From Pseudomonadota bacterium (GTDB lineage Bacteria; Desulfobacterota; Desulfobulbia; Desulfobulbales; Desulfocapsaceae): a stretch of DNA of 64,000 nt. Both the position numbers and the translations under genes were made by a program. Shown one piece after another: positions 7,466 to 16,561 of the stretch (position 1 is the stretch's first letter; every line of letters starts with the position of its first letter). The notes beneath the pieces are model-generated. The model was not told the DNA's origin and did not search any database. It saw only the letters and a program-made list of their open reading frames with translations. The stretch lies in assembly GCA_018821985.1 (NCBI GenBank), contig JAHJKP010000045.1:39495-103494 (forward strand), in the 5' to 3' direction.

Positions 7466-8599
7466 ATGATAGCAAATCTTGATTACGGAACCTTACAGCA
7501 GCTATGGTGGATCCTCTGCAGCGTTGTCGGTTCATTGTTTCTGTTCCTGACCTTTGTCCAGGGCGGTAATACCCTGCTCTGGCAGGTGGCCAAAAACGAT
7601 GTGGAGAGTGCTTTGGTGATGAACTCACTGGGACGCAAGTGGGAGATGACCTTTACTACCCTGGTTCTCTTTGGCGGCGCACTCTTTGCGGCATTCCCTA
7701 AATTCTATGCCACCAGTTTCGGCGGGGCTTACTGGGTTTGGATGTTGATTCTCTTCACCTTCATTATCCAGGCCGTCAGTTACGAATACCGGAAAAAACC
7801 TGACAATTTTTTGGGCGCCAAGGTCTATGAATTTTTTCTGCTCATTAACGGCACCGTGGGTGTGCTCCTGATCGGTGCGGCAGTTGGGACCTTTTTTACC
7901 GGTTCTAACTTTACCCTGAACGTCTATAATCAGGTAAGCTGGACGCATCCCATGCGTGGACTGGAGGCGGCCTTCTCGCTCTTTAATCTTTCCCTTGGTC
8001 TTTTTCTGGTCTTTAATGCCAGGGTGCTCGGTGCCATGTATCTGCTGAATAATATTAATTTCTCAGCCATGGATAGTTTTAAGGCACGGCTTCGTAAGGC
8101 GGTATGGGTTAACTTCCTCTGTGCCCTGCCCTTCCTCCTCTATGTGCTGGCTTCACTGCTGTTGATGCAGGGATTTGGCGTGGATGAGGCCGGCGTTGTC
8201 TCCATGGTTGCCAATAAATATCTCTTAAATCTGCTGGCTATGCCACTGGTCCTTGGCCTGTTGCTTGTTGGTCTTGTGCTGGTGATTCTGGCTGTGCTGG
8301 CCACTGCCTTTAAGGGAAGCGATAAAGGGATCTGGTTGGCCGGATTGGGTACCGTGCTTGTTGGTTTGGCGGTCTTTTTTACGGCCGGCTTTAACAATAC
8401 GCCTTTTTATCCTTCCAAGGTTGACCTTCAGTCCAGTCTGACGATTTACAATGCCTCATCAAGTCCCTACACCTTGATGGCCATGACCTATGTGGCTCTG
8501 GGAATCCCTTTTGTCCTGGCCTATGTGGCTTATGTGTGGAGGCAGATGGATTCTCAAAAACTGGCAGCCCATGAAGTGATGGATCACGAGGCGTACTAG
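7466..8599 (+). CDS. cydB: Cytochrome bd quinol oxidase subunit II
   Basis: 377 residues with about eight to nine membrane helices. It opens with LDYGTLQQLWWILCSVVG, matching the conserved first helix of CydB, and contains the family's QGGNTLLW segment, though with Asn where many CydB have Asp/Glu-rich variants. It begins one base after the cydA stop, so translation is coupled. CydB forms the pseudosymmetric partner of CydA in the oxidase. Downstream there is a small membrane peptide gene and a strong terminator, closing the operon. Confidence 0.96.
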   Translation: MIANLDYGTLQQLWWILCSVVGSLFLFLTFVQGGNTLLWQVAKNDVESALVMNSLGRKWEMTFTTLVLFGGALFAAFPKFYATSFGGAYWVWMLILFTFIIQAVSYEYRKKPDNFLGAKVYEFFLLINGTVGVLLIGAAVGTFFTGSNFTLNVYNQVSWTHPMRGLEAAFSLFNLSLGLFLVFNARVLGAMYLLNNINFSAMDSFKARLRKAVWVNFLCALPFLLYVLASLLLMQGFGVDEAGVVSMVANKYLLNLLAMPLVLGLLLVGLVLVILAVLATAFKGSDKGIWLAGLGTVLVGLAVFFTAGFNNTPFYPSKVDLQSSLTIYNASSSPYTLMAMTYVALGIPFVLAYVAYVWRQMDSQKLAAHEVMDHEAY

Positions 8600-8674
8600 T
8601 CAGATAACAGAGATCTGGAGCAGATTTGTTGTCCCTGATTTTTAGAAGAAACTTGTTTTACGGAGGTAACTAAT

Positions 8675-8767
8675 ATGACTGCTGTACTTATTTTTTCCTG
8701 GATCGCCCTGATTTTTGTTTCCTATAAAGGGGCGGTTATTGCCCTCGATAAGGCTGGGCTGTTGTAG
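8675..8767 (+). CDS. CydX-like single-helix peptide (30 residues)
   Basis: ATG at 8675 follows GGAGGTAAC at ideal spacing and reads 30 codons to TAG at 8765-8767. The peptide begins MTAVLIFSWIALIFVSYKGA and is one hydrophobic helix followed by a short polar tail with Asp and Lys. It lies 75 bases after cydB and just ahead of the operon terminator, the same place as cydX in other bacteria. CydX/CydS peptides of about 30-40 residues pack against CydA and stabilise the haems. The sequence is not close to E. coli CydX, so the match is by position, size and topology. It falls below usual gene-calling length limits. Confidence 0.72.
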   Translation: MTAVLIFSWIALIFVSYKGAVIALDKAGLL

Positions 8768-8784
8768 AATAAAGGTTGATGAAC

Positions 8785-8823
8785 AACGAAAAAGGAAGGG
8801 TACGCCCTTCCTTTTTCGTTTGA
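8785..8823 (+). terminator. Strong hairpin terminator of the cyd operon
   Basis: A perfect 16-bp stem: AACGAAAAAGGAAGGG (8785-8800) with CCCTTCCTTTTTCGTT (8805-8820) around a TACG tetraloop. The T-run is inside the right arm and the A-run inside the left, so it can work in both directions. Confidence 0.88.
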
Positions 8824-8863
8824 TGGTACACGTTGATGTATGGAAAGACACATTGAGGTTATT

Positions 8864-11125
8864 ATGGACGGACAATCACAAAAAATCACCCTGCTCGGTT
8901 CCAATGTCAAGATCCGCAATCTTCCCATAAAGCAGGTCAGTCTTATGGAAGAGGGGAGTCTGCCTGCCTATGGGTATAATCCTGGTGACCATATTGAGCT
9001 GATGGCAGGCGATGTCTCCATTGAGTATGGCCGTCTGGAGCAGTGCATGACTTGGCTTGCCGCCTATGTCGCCGAGTCTGACCTGAATCCTCGAATCCAT
9101 TCGGTCTCCTATGGGGATCAGAAGGATATTTTCCAGATATTCCGTAAACAGAGCGGCGCGGAAATAGAGCGTGAAGATCATGGCTGGTTTATGGTCAATC
9201 AGTATCTGCCGGCAGGAGCTCGGGCCAAGAGTGCGGAGCCGTTTCGGATTGACGACAGCAACCGTGAGCTTTTCAGCAATAATAACGGACTGGTGGTGAT
9301 CGACGATTCCGGCTGCCCTCCTCATCTGACCGAGGAGGACTTTGCCCGTAATCCGGATGCCTGGGTGATTGCCATGGGCATCAGTGTGGCCCACTGGCGG
9401 AGGTGGGCGGAGATGTGCGGGGAAAGGATAACCCTGTTCTGCCGGCTGGCAGATCTTGAGACGACCCGCATGGAGATGGACTGCTCGGTCAACTGGGAGA
9501 CTATAGTGGCCATGTGTCTGCGGGCCTTACGTACGGAGGAAGTTGGACTCTGGGATGGTGTGACCAGAAAGTTTCGCTGTCACATTATCGTCGAGATGTT
9601 TCCGCACGGTATCCTTTATATCGGTCCGGATGCTATCTTTTTCCGTCATCGCAAAGGGTGTCTGCCCGAGAAGAGCTCTCCGCGGCAGCGGGGATCAGTG
9701 CCCTGTTATGACACCTTGATTCTTGCTATGCTGGCCATGGATGCCCTCCGCTTTGGTGGCTTTGGCTTCAGCCGTAATTATTATTATGATTTTTCGCAGC
9801 GGGTGATGCATAACTGGGCGAGTCTCTATCAACATGGCTATTATTTTAAGGATACCCTGGAGTTTCCCAACCTCGATTTTGTGAAGAGTTATCCCGGCGG
9901 TTACGCCTGTTCCTATGTTGATAACGGGCCGGACCCCTCATTCTTTGAGCTTCCTGCCCTCTCCACAGATTTTGAGACCGTGCTTGATCTGGTCTCCAGC
10001 CAGATCTGGTCCGCCCAGAAAAAAGCGGCTCTGCGTAAATTTTTCTATCTGGGTAAAAAATCTCCTATGGCCCAGCATACACCCCTTGCCGGTGCACATG
10101 GTTATCTGGATGAAATTGTTTCTGTGCTCCATGATCTGAAAGAAGAGGTGAATCGGAAGACTGGATTTCATAACCTGCCGATCTTCAATGTCGGCCATCT
10201 GCGAACCACGGATCCGGCGGAGATTGATCCGGTTATCACTCTCCAGAATGTTATGGATTCCTATGTGTCCAAAGAGAGTGTGCAACGGCCTCTCTGTATC
10301 GGCGTCTTTGGGCCCCCAGGATCAGGGAAGTCTTTTGCCGTCCGGCAGGTGGCGAAGGTTATTGCCCAAAAATTCCAGGGCGATCCCTTTGATCTGTTTG
10401 AATTTAATCTGACCCAGTTTTCTTCACCAGATGAGATTAATTCGGCCATAGAACCGGTGCGGGCGGCAGTAGCCCGGGGCAAGGTGCCCATTGTCTTCTG
10501 GGATGAATTTGATTGCCGCTATGAAGGGAATGAATTTGGCTATCTCCGTTATTTCCTGCCTTCCATGCAGGATGGCGTGACCTATGTCAACGGGATTCCC
10601 CATTATATCGGCCGGGCTATCTTTGTCTTTGCCGGCGGGGTCAAGGCCAGTTGGGAAGGGATGGAAAAACTGCTCGATGCAGATCAGCCGGAGATGCTGG
10701 AAAAGATGAAGACCCTGAAGATTCCTGATTTCATGAGTCGCTTGCGGGTGGTGCTTGATATCGACGGGATTGAGATATCTGACAACCTGCTGCGTGATTC
10801 AGCCAGTGCCGATGAGCTGGACGAGTTGCGGCGGGTATTGCTCAAGCGGGCCTTTATCATTGCCCATCAGATGGATACCCATTGGAAAAAGGCAGCGCGT
10901 AAGACCTCCGGTCTGCTGCTCCGCTTGCTTCTTGGTCAATACAAGTTCGGTGCCCGTTCCATTGAGGCGGTGATTGAGGCCAGTCGGGCCTCAGATCGTA
11001 TTGTCTATGGCCTGCCCGAGCTCATTGCCCCTTCTGCTGCGAGAATACATGCCGAGTGGCGGGTGGAGCTTGAACGTCGCATTGATCATCTTCGGAAGAA
11101 CAAGGGGTTACGGGCGGTGTGGTGA
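8864..11125 (+). CDS. AAA+ family ATPase with a large uncharacterised N-terminal region
   Basis: About 753 residues from ATG 8864, favoured by GAGG upstream; an ATG at 8840 would add eight residues but has no site. Numbering from 8840, the P-loop is GPPGSGKS (491-498), Walker B is IVFWDEFD (551-558), and a sensor-like FVFAGG segment follows near 600. The ~480 residues before it match nothing I can name: they include GLVVIDDSG (~150) and an aromatic segment NYYYDFSQ (~313). The C-terminal ~100 residues are helical. No peptidase, nuclease or transmembrane segment is visible, so it is probably a cytosolic remodelling or regulatory ATPase. It stands alone behind the cyd terminator. Function unknown; the ATPase call is firm. 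Confidence 0.8.
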   Translation: MDGQSQKITLLGSNVKIRNLPIKQVSLMEEGSLPAYGYNPGDHIELMAGDVSIEYGRLEQCMTWLAAYVAESDLNPRIHSVSYGDQKDIFQIFRKQSGAEIEREDHGWFMVNQYLPAGARAKSAEPFRIDDSNRELFSNNNGLVVIDDSGCPPHLTEEDFARNPDAWVIAMGISVAHWRRWAEMCGERITLFCRLADLETTRMEMDCSVNWETIVAMCLRALRTEEVGLWDGVTRKFRCHIIVEMFPHGILYIGPDAIFFRHRKGCLPEKSSPRQRGSVPCYDTLILAMLAMDALRFGGFGFSRNYYYDFSQRVMHNWASLYQHGYYFKDTLEFPNLDFVKSYPGGYACSYVDNGPDPSFFELPALSTDFETVLDLVSSQIWSAQKKAALRKFFYLGKKSPMAQHTPLAGAHGYLDEIVSVLHDLKEEVNRKTGFHNLPIFNVGHLRTTDPAEIDPVITLQNVMDSYVSKESVQRPLCIGVFGPPGSGKSFAVRQVAKVIAQKFQGDPFDLFEFNLTQFSSPDEINSAIEPVRAAVARGKVPIVFWDEFDCRYEGNEFGYLRYFLPSMQDGVTYVNGIPHYIGRAIFVFAGGVKASWEGMEKLLDADQPEMLEKMKTLKIPDFMSRLRVVLDIDGIEISDNLLRDSASADELDELRRVLLKRAFIIAHQMDTHWKKAARKTSGLLLRLLLGQYKFGARSIEAVIEASRASDRIVYGLPELIAPSAARIHAEWRVELERRIDHLRKNKGLRAVW

Positions 11126-11183
11126 GAAGGATGTCGGGGAATGGAAGGGCTTTGCTTGTTCTATTCCCTTGTCCCTGATTTGT

Positions 11184-11696
11184 TTACTGGCATCGCAGGA
11201 AAACTGTCTGGATCATGAGGCTGAAATCATAGCGGCTCTCCTGATCATCCCAGTTATTGAGCCCGAAACCGATCAGGGGACCGGCTTTTTCCCATTCCTC
11301 AATGCCAAATTTCCAGCCCATCCATCCCTGGGGGTACGGGTAGGGATATTCGGGGCCAAAGTAGTCAAAGCGGAATAGCTCCTGTTTGTTGCCGACTTCT
11401 TCGCGTGCCATGCCAATCAGCACGTGGTTCGCCCCTTTTTCCCGAGCCTCTTTGATTATAGCAGCCTGAATCTCCCTGCCGGATATTGGTGCCGCGGTGG
11501 ATGCAATGAGGTGGGCAAATCCCTGACAGGATTTTGGCACCGCATTTTCCTGAAAGCTGACCTCAACACTCTGTGTCGGTGGAAAATGGAGCCCCGTGTA
11601 GGATGTTGTTTGGGAAAAGCAGCCCGTAAGAGACAAGGGCAGGAGAAAACAGAAAAATCCGGACAGAAATCTGCTTGATTGAGGTGTCATGGGCAT
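11184..11696 (-). CDS. Hypothetical lipoprotein
   Basis: 170 residues with a clear lipoprotein signal: a hydrophobic FLSGFFCFLLPLSL stretch and the lipobox LTGC (Cys26). The mature part has a segment IKEAREKGANHVLIG, a helix-strand pattern seen in RcsF- and DUF4156-like lipoproteins that sense or bind at the envelope, and a Pro/Tyr-rich stretch (YFGPEYPYPYPQGW). Two ATG codons six bases apart (11696, 11690) could start it; neither has a clear site. It converges with the AAA+ gene. I do not assign a function. Confidence 0.7.
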   Translation of the reverse strand: MPMTPQSSRFLSGFFCFLLPLSLTGCFSQTTSYTGLHFPPTQSVEVSFQENAVPKSCQGFAHLIASTAAPISGREIQAAIIKEAREKGANHVLIGMAREEVGNKQELFRFDYFGPEYPYPYPQGWMGWKFGIEEWEKAGPLIGFGLNNWDDQESRYDFSLMIQTVFLRCQ

Positions 11697-12009
11697 TCAC
11701 CGGGAAGTTGGCAATGGGTTCTGGATAGTAGAGTCTAACCCTTTTAATGTTCTGTTATTTCTTGTAATTTTTTTACGCGGAGACGGAGTCTCGCAGAGAA
11801 AATCATTTGTCTCTTTCAGTTTTTTGCACTTTTTCACGAGATCAATCGTTCATTGTCACAGATGAAAAAAGTGAATAGTTATTTTTTTACCGCATTGTGC
11901 CTCAGAAGGCAAAATCTTTCTCTTTTGTTATTTTGGACGGTTATTTTTGCCAGACCCCGCTGCAAAAGGAGTTGAGCAAAAAAAGCCTTGTTCAACTCCT
12001 TAACGGCAC
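11697..12009. other. Intergenic region, 313 bases
   Basis: AT-rich spacer between the lipoprotein and the HAD gene. I see no gene. Its right end holds the hairpin listed at 11966-12012; the rest should include the lipoprotein promoter on the minus strand, which I could not place. Confidence 0.5.
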
Positions 12010-12012
12010 CTA
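11966..12012 (-). terminator. Hairpin terminator of the HAD-mfd operon, member of the GGTGCCGTTA repeat family
   Basis: AAGGAGTTGAGCAA (11966-11979) pairs with TTGTTCAACTCCTT (11988-12001) with one mismatch. On the minus strand the loop is T-rich. The minus strand begins TAGGTGCCGTTA, so the conserved end sequence starts in the stop codon (TAG) of the HAD gene. The far end of the repeat is not preserved. Confidence 0.6.
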
Positions 12013-12687
12013 AAAAATGAGCTCATCAAAGGTGACAATTGAGGGAAATTCCTCGGAGTAGCGTATCGGCAGGCGTGAGCTTGGCCGGGCCACAAAGATG
12101 AGAAAGCCCATCTCGTAAACTCTTGCTGAGCGCAGAACCTTGGCGGTATCATCGGCCAGCAGAGTCCGTTTCCGGTCATAATTCAGCATTCCTTCCAGTT
12201 TGTCCCAGAAAGCAGGCTGTTCTTTGGCCTCTCCCACCTCTTCCGCACAGACAATCCGGTCAAACCATCCACCGAGCGCGGTCTTGCGCATTTTGATCTC
12301 CAGGGTCTTGGAGTGGGCATTGGTGACGAGATGGACCTTCTTGCCGATCTTCCTGATAAATTGCAGAAAGTCAATGACGAAAGGGTGCACCTGGATCAGG
12401 TGATCCACCTTGCATTTCAGTTCCGGGATATCGAGCTGGAGCTGTTCCGACCAGTAGTCAAGATCCGTCCATTGCAGGGTGCTCTCAACTCGTTGATACC
12501 TCTTCAGCAGTTCCTTCCGGGCCTGTTCGCTGCTCATCTGATTCTGTTCACCAAAGATCTTGGGGACATATTCTTCCCAAAAGAAATCATCGAAGTATTT
12601 ATCGAGGAGGGTACCGTCCATATCAAGGAGGACGGTGTCGATCTGTCCCCAGGAAAAATCAGGCTGGATCTGGGTTGTGTTGTTCAT
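12010..12687 (-). CDS. yrfG: HAD hydrolase, YrfG-like GMP/IMP nucleotidase
   Basis: 225 residues with all HAD motifs: DMDGTLLD near residue 22 (nucleophile and acid Asp), LVTNAH (motif II, ~122), a conserved Lys in the cap-to-core region, and LLADDTAKV (motif IV acidic pair, ~178). The N-terminal helices DDFFWEEYVPKIFG match the YrfG branch, which dephosphorylates IMP and GMP in E. coli. It overlaps the mfd stop side by one base and is the last gene of the operon, followed by a hairpin terminator. The subfamily assignment rests on motif resemblance; the substrate could differ. Confidence 0.8.
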   Translation of the reverse strand: MNNTTQIQPDFSWGQIDTVLLDMDGTLLDKYFDDFFWEEYVPKIFGEQNQMSSEQARKELLKRYQRVESTLQWTDLDYWSEQLQLDIPELKCKVDHLIQVHPFVIDFLQFIRKIGKKVHLVTNAHSKTLEIKMRKTALGGWFDRIVCAEEVGEAKEQPAFWDKLEGMLNYDRKRTLLADDTAKVLRSARVYEMGFLIFVARPSSRLPIRYSEEFPSIVTFDELIF

Positions 12688-15600
12688 CAGGATTTCTCCA
12701 CGGGTGCTGGAATAAGTCGGCCCAGATCAACCAAGATGCTGCGGATTGCGGCAAACAGGCTGTCCGGGGAGGTCAGGCTGGGGACTGGCACTATCAGTCG
12801 GCCATCAGGGGTGAGCTTAGGAGACTCCGTTTTTTTGTGTTTACTGCGGGTATTGCCACTGGTCTGCAGGTATTGCAGCAACAACACAGGGTCAATGGGT
12901 GTTGTCTTGAGAAAGGAGAAGACCAGCTTGTCCCTGCCCTTTTCCAGTTTACTGATCTTGAGTCTGGCCATTTCTTTTTTCAGGCTGACCACCTGCAGAA
13001 GATTACTGGTCTCAGGAGGTAAAATGCCATAGCGGTCAAGCAGTTCGTCTTGCAGATCGGCGTGTTGGGCATCGTCGGCGCCTGCCAGGGAAGAGATCCT
13101 GCGGTAGGCAATATAACGTTGGCTCACATCAGGGATGTAGGACTCTGGGATATAGGCCGAGATCTGGAGATTGATCTCGGGGTCGAGTTCTTCAACAGTC
13201 TCACTGTTCAGCGTGTCTGGGTGCATAGCACTGGCCTTCAGGTCGGCCACTGTTTTTTGCAGCAGGTCAAGGTAGAGTTCATAGCCGATGGTGGCGATAT
13301 GGCCGCTCTGGGAAACACCGAGCAGGTTGCCGCCGCCTCGGATCTGCAGGTCGCTCATGGCCAGCTTGAAACCGCCGCCCAGCTCATTGCAGTCTATAAG
13401 GGCCCGCAGACGATCTTTGGAGTCGCGGCTCAGATCATCCAGTGAGGGAACCAGCAGGTAGGCATAGGATTGGGTGCTCGACCTGCCGACCCGACCGCGC
13501 AGCTGGTAGATCTCAGCCAGCCCCAAGGTGTCGGCCCGATTGATGATAATGGTGTTGGCAGAGGGAATGTCAAGACCTGATTCGATGATGGTGGTGCAGA
13601 TCAGGACATCGATTTTGCCGCTTACAAAGTCCACCATGATCGCCTCAAGATCCTTGCCGGCCATCTGGCCGTGGGCCACAGCGATGCGGGCCTCGGGTAC
13701 CAGATCCTGGACGGTTGCCGCCATGCGATGAATCGATTTTACCCGGTTGTGGACGAAAAAGACCTGACCCTGGCGGAGCATCTCTTTGCTCACCGCCTCT
13801 TTGATCACCAGCTCGTCGTAGCGGGCGACAAAGGTCTTGACCGGTCTCCGGTGTTCCGGCGGACTGGAGATGACCGACAGGTCCCTGATCCCAAGAAGTG
13901 ACATCTCCAGGGTTCGGGGAATAGGGGTGGCGGTCAGGGTGAGGATATCCACTTCGGCCTTGATCTGTTTGATCTTCTCCTTATGGCTGACTCCGAAACG
14001 ATGTTCTTCATCAACGATGAGCAACCCGAGGTTGTTATAGACCACATCCTTGGAGAGCAGGCGATGGGTGCCGATAATGATATCAATCCTGCCCTCGGCC
14101 AGATCTTTGATGATCCGTTTCTGGTCTGCACTGCTGCGAAAGCGGTTGATGCAGTCAATGGTCACGGGAAAGCCCGACATCCGCTCCTTAAAGGTCTTGG
14201 CATGCTGTTCGGCAAGGACCGTAGTCGGCACCAGGATGGCCACCTGGCAACCATCTTCCACCACCTTGAAGGCGGCGCGCACTGCCACCTCGGTCTTGCC
14301 ATAGCCCACGTCACCGCAGACCAACCGGTCCATGGGCTGATCCGAGATGAGATCGTCAATGGTCTCGGTAATGGCCTTGTCCTGACCTGTGGTCTCATCA
14401 AAGGGGAAAGATTCTTCCAGCTCGTGAAACAGTTCACCCGGCGGGGAAAAGCGCTTACCCTGCCGTATTTCCCGGCGGGCATAGATTTTCAGGAGTTCCT
14501 GAGCAACCCTCCACACCTCTTCCTTGACCCGTGCCTTGGCACTCTGCCAGGACTGGGTACCAAGTTTATCAATCCTGGGCTCACGATCAGAAAGACCTTC
14601 ATAGCGACTGATCAGGTTGAGTCGGTCAACCGGCAGATAGAGTCGGTCGCCTCCTTTATACTCAAGAAGCATGAAGTCGTTTTTGATCCCCTGAATCTCC
14701 ATGGTGACCAGCCCGTGGTAGATCCCAAGGCCATGGTCACGGTGGACCACTACATCGAGCATCTTAAGATCAGCAAAACGTACAGGGTCGCCTGTTTGCC
14801 GTCTGGCGGATTTTTTTTTGCCTTTCCCGCCAATTCTCATCTCGCCAAATAATTCACTTTCAGAGAGCAGGTGCACCTTGTGTTCAACCAGGCTGAATCC
14901 TTCATTCAACGGATGCTCACAGATAAAAATGGATTTTCCAGGGTTGGGAGGGGAAGGCTCCAGAGGAGCAAGCGGAGCTGGTAAAAATTGAATAGTATGC
15001 TGGTGCTTTTCAAGAAGTTCTGCCAGAGTTCTGGCGTGACGACTTGAGCGACAGCAGAGAATTACCTGATCATCTTGTTCCTGCCAACTGCGAATCTGGT
15101 CATTGAGTGGTGCCAGCAGGCCCCTTTTTTTTCGCTGGAGTCCGATATCCTGTTTGAGCAGTTGATGGTTCGTTGTGGTGAAGGCAAGGATTTCTTCTCC
15201 TTTGCTGTTGAAGTCGGAGCATAAAAGTTGAGCAAAGCCTGTCATTGCCTCTTCCAGCTGCTCAGGATCCAGGAAGAGTTGTCCAGGCAACAAAGCAGGG
15301 GTGTGTTTTTGCTGGGCACTGGCAAAGTTTGCCAGGATACGTTCGTGGACAAGTTCCGTGGACTTCCGACCTGCCTCAGGATCCATGAAAATGAGTCGGG
15401 TGTCAGGGGGGAGAAATTCCAGAACTGTTGAGCTTGCTTGCTGTAAGTGCCGGTAAAAAAGAGGGAGAAAAAATTCTATCCCGGAAAAATGATGTCTTTG
15501 TTCTATCTGCTCGCCAAGTTGAGCCGTCTGTTCACTGTCCCATTGCAGGTTTTCCGCTGTCTCTGCAAGTTCTTGCAGAATCTTGCTCTCTGCGTCAGTA

Positions 15601-16391
15601 GCGGCGAGGGGAAAGAGAATATCGCTGACCGGCAGCAGAATGGCCTCTTGCAGCTCCTGCTGAGAACGTTGGGTGATGGGATCAAAGACCCGCAGGGATT
15701 CGACAGTGTCGCCAAAAAAATCCAGGCGGATGGGGCCATCCTGAAGCATTTTACCGCTCGTCCCTGCACCGTCCTTGATGCTTGCGACATTCTGCCATCC
15801 TTGACCTGCGTTCATTGTAAAAGGAGGAGGGTAAATGTCAATGATGCCGCCTCGTACTGAAAAATTTCCCACTGTCTGCACCAAGGACACCTGCTCATAT
15901 CCAAGATTAATCAGGCTGCTGATCAGTTCATCCTGGGCGTATTCTTCACCTGTCATGAGCAGTTCTGCAGATCCCGTCAGTATCTCTTTGGGCATGATCC
16001 GTCGCATCAGGGCCTCAGCAGAGACAATCAGGATAAAACGGGCTCCTGGATCCAGTAACTGGTAGAGGGTGGAGAGACGGGATGCGATAGTTGCTTGATC
16101 AGGAGACAGAGGGGTGTAGGGAGGGATTTCATAGCCGGGATAGGTGAGGACCTGAATGTTACTGAAGAGTCTCAGGTCCTCTTCCAGGGCAACAACCTGA
16201 TGTTCATCGGCGACGACGCAGCAGCAGTTCTCAGTGCCGGCGAGTATGCTGATAAGCAAGGCAGGGCTGCTGCCGCGTAATCCGGAAACGGTGAGTCTGT
16301 TATTGGTCTGTGCGGCTAGTTTCAGGTGGTCTGCAAGTTGGGTTGACATCTTGTGGCGCTGTAAGCCATTGTTCAAAAGTATCTGGAACAT
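12687..16391 (-). CDS. mfd: Transcription-repair coupling factor
   Basis: 1234 residues, close to the usual length. Order of parts: UvrB-homology region at the N-terminus (YPGYEIPPYTPLSPD, ~95), the RNA polymerase-interacting domain around KMLDVVVHRDHGLGIYHG, then the translocase with Walker A GDVGYGKTE (~695), a DEEH box in LLIVDEEHRFG, LTLTATPIPRTL, and QLRGRVGRSS. A TRG-containing C-terminal module follows. Mfd pushes stalled RNA polymerase off damaged templates and recruits UvrA. It is the first gene of a two-gene unit with the HAD nucleotidase. Element A of the repeat family lies just upstream. Confidence 0.98.
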   Translation of the reverse strand: MFQILLNNGLQRHKMSTQLADHLKLAAQTNNRLTVSGLRGSSPALLISILAGTENCCCVVADEHQVVALEEDLRLFSNIQVLTYPGYEIPPYTPLSPDQATIASRLSTLYQLLDPGARFILIVSAEALMRRIMPKEILTGSAELLMTGEEYAQDELISSLINLGYEQVSLVQTVGNFSVRGGIIDIYPPPFTMNAGQGWQNVASIKDGAGTSGKMLQDGPIRLDFFGDTVESLRVFDPITQRSQQELQEAILLPVSDILFPLAATDAESKILQELAETAENLQWDSEQTAQLGEQIEQRHHFSGIEFFLPLFYRHLQQASSTVLEFLPPDTRLIFMDPEAGRKSTELVHERILANFASAQQKHTPALLPGQLFLDPEQLEEAMTGFAQLLCSDFNSKGEEILAFTTTNHQLLKQDIGLQRKKRGLLAPLNDQIRSWQEQDDQVILCCRSSRHARTLAELLEKHQHTIQFLPAPLAPLEPSPPNPGKSIFICEHPLNEGFSLVEHKVHLLSESELFGEMRIGGKGKKKSARRQTGDPVRFADLKMLDVVVHRDHGLGIYHGLVTMEIQGIKNDFMLLEYKGGDRLYLPVDRLNLISRYEGLSDREPRIDKLGTQSWQSAKARVKEEVWRVAQELLKIYARREIRQGKRFSPPGELFHELEESFPFDETTGQDKAITETIDDLISDQPMDRLVCGDVGYGKTEVAVRAAFKVVEDGCQVAILVPTTVLAEQHAKTFKERMSGFPVTIDCINRFRSSADQKRIIKDLAEGRIDIIIGTHRLLSKDVVYNNLGLLIVDEEHRFGVSHKEKIKQIKAEVDILTLTATPIPRTLEMSLLGIRDLSVISSPPEHRRPVKTFVARYDELVIKEAVSKEMLRQGQVFFVHNRVKSIHRMAATVQDLVPEARIAVAHGQMAGKDLEAIMVDFVSGKIDVLICTTIIESGLDIPSANTIIINRADTLGLAEIYQLRGRVGRSSTQSYAYLLVPSLDDLSRDSKDRLRALIDCNELGGGFKLAMSDLQIRGGGNLLGVSQSGHIATIGYELYLDLLQKTVADLKASAMHPDTLNSETVEELDPEINLQISAYIPESYIPDVSQRYIAYRRISSLAGADDAQHADLQDELLDRYGILPPETSNLLQVVSLKKEMARLKISKLEKGRDKLVFSFLKTTPIDPVLLLQYLQTSGNTRSKHKKTESPKLTPDGRLIVPVPSLTSPDSLFAAIRSILVDLGRLIPAPVEKS

Positions 16392-16408
16392 TTTGAAATA
16401 CCGTGACC

Positions 16409-16481
16409 GGCATAAGGAGTCGTAACGAAATAATTTAAAGTATTACTGTGTCAACGGTGATGGTTGTATCGTAACGGCTCC
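16409..16481 (+). repeat. Intergenic palindromic repeat, copy A
   Basis: GGCATAAGG at the left, then an arm GGAGTCGTAACGAAATA (16416-16432) imperfectly inverted in TATCGTAACGGCTCC (16467-16481). The ends match copy B at 34798-34855. It lies between mfd and bamA. Confidence 0.6.
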
Positions 16482-16484
16482 TAA

Positions 16485-16515
16485 AAAAAGAGCCGGCTGC
16501 ACATGTGCAGCCGGC
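16485..16515 (-). terminator. Terminator of bamA
   Basis: A perfect 24-base palindrome at 16492-16515 (arms GCCGGCTGCACA and its complement), followed on the minus strand by TCTTTTTTT. Textbook rho-independent form, 47 bases after the bamA stop. Confidence 0.85.
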
Positions 16516-16561
16516 AAAAGAACAATCAAATCTAGGACTGAGGGAAGAGAGAAGTAGAAGC

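Noticed and set aside
11136..11171. Possible hairpin GGGAAT/ATTCCC after the AAA+ gene
   Set aside because: Six-bp stem with a long loop and no T-run.
13983..14852. Plus-strand open frame of 289 codons
   Set aside because: Antisense to mfd helicase motifs.
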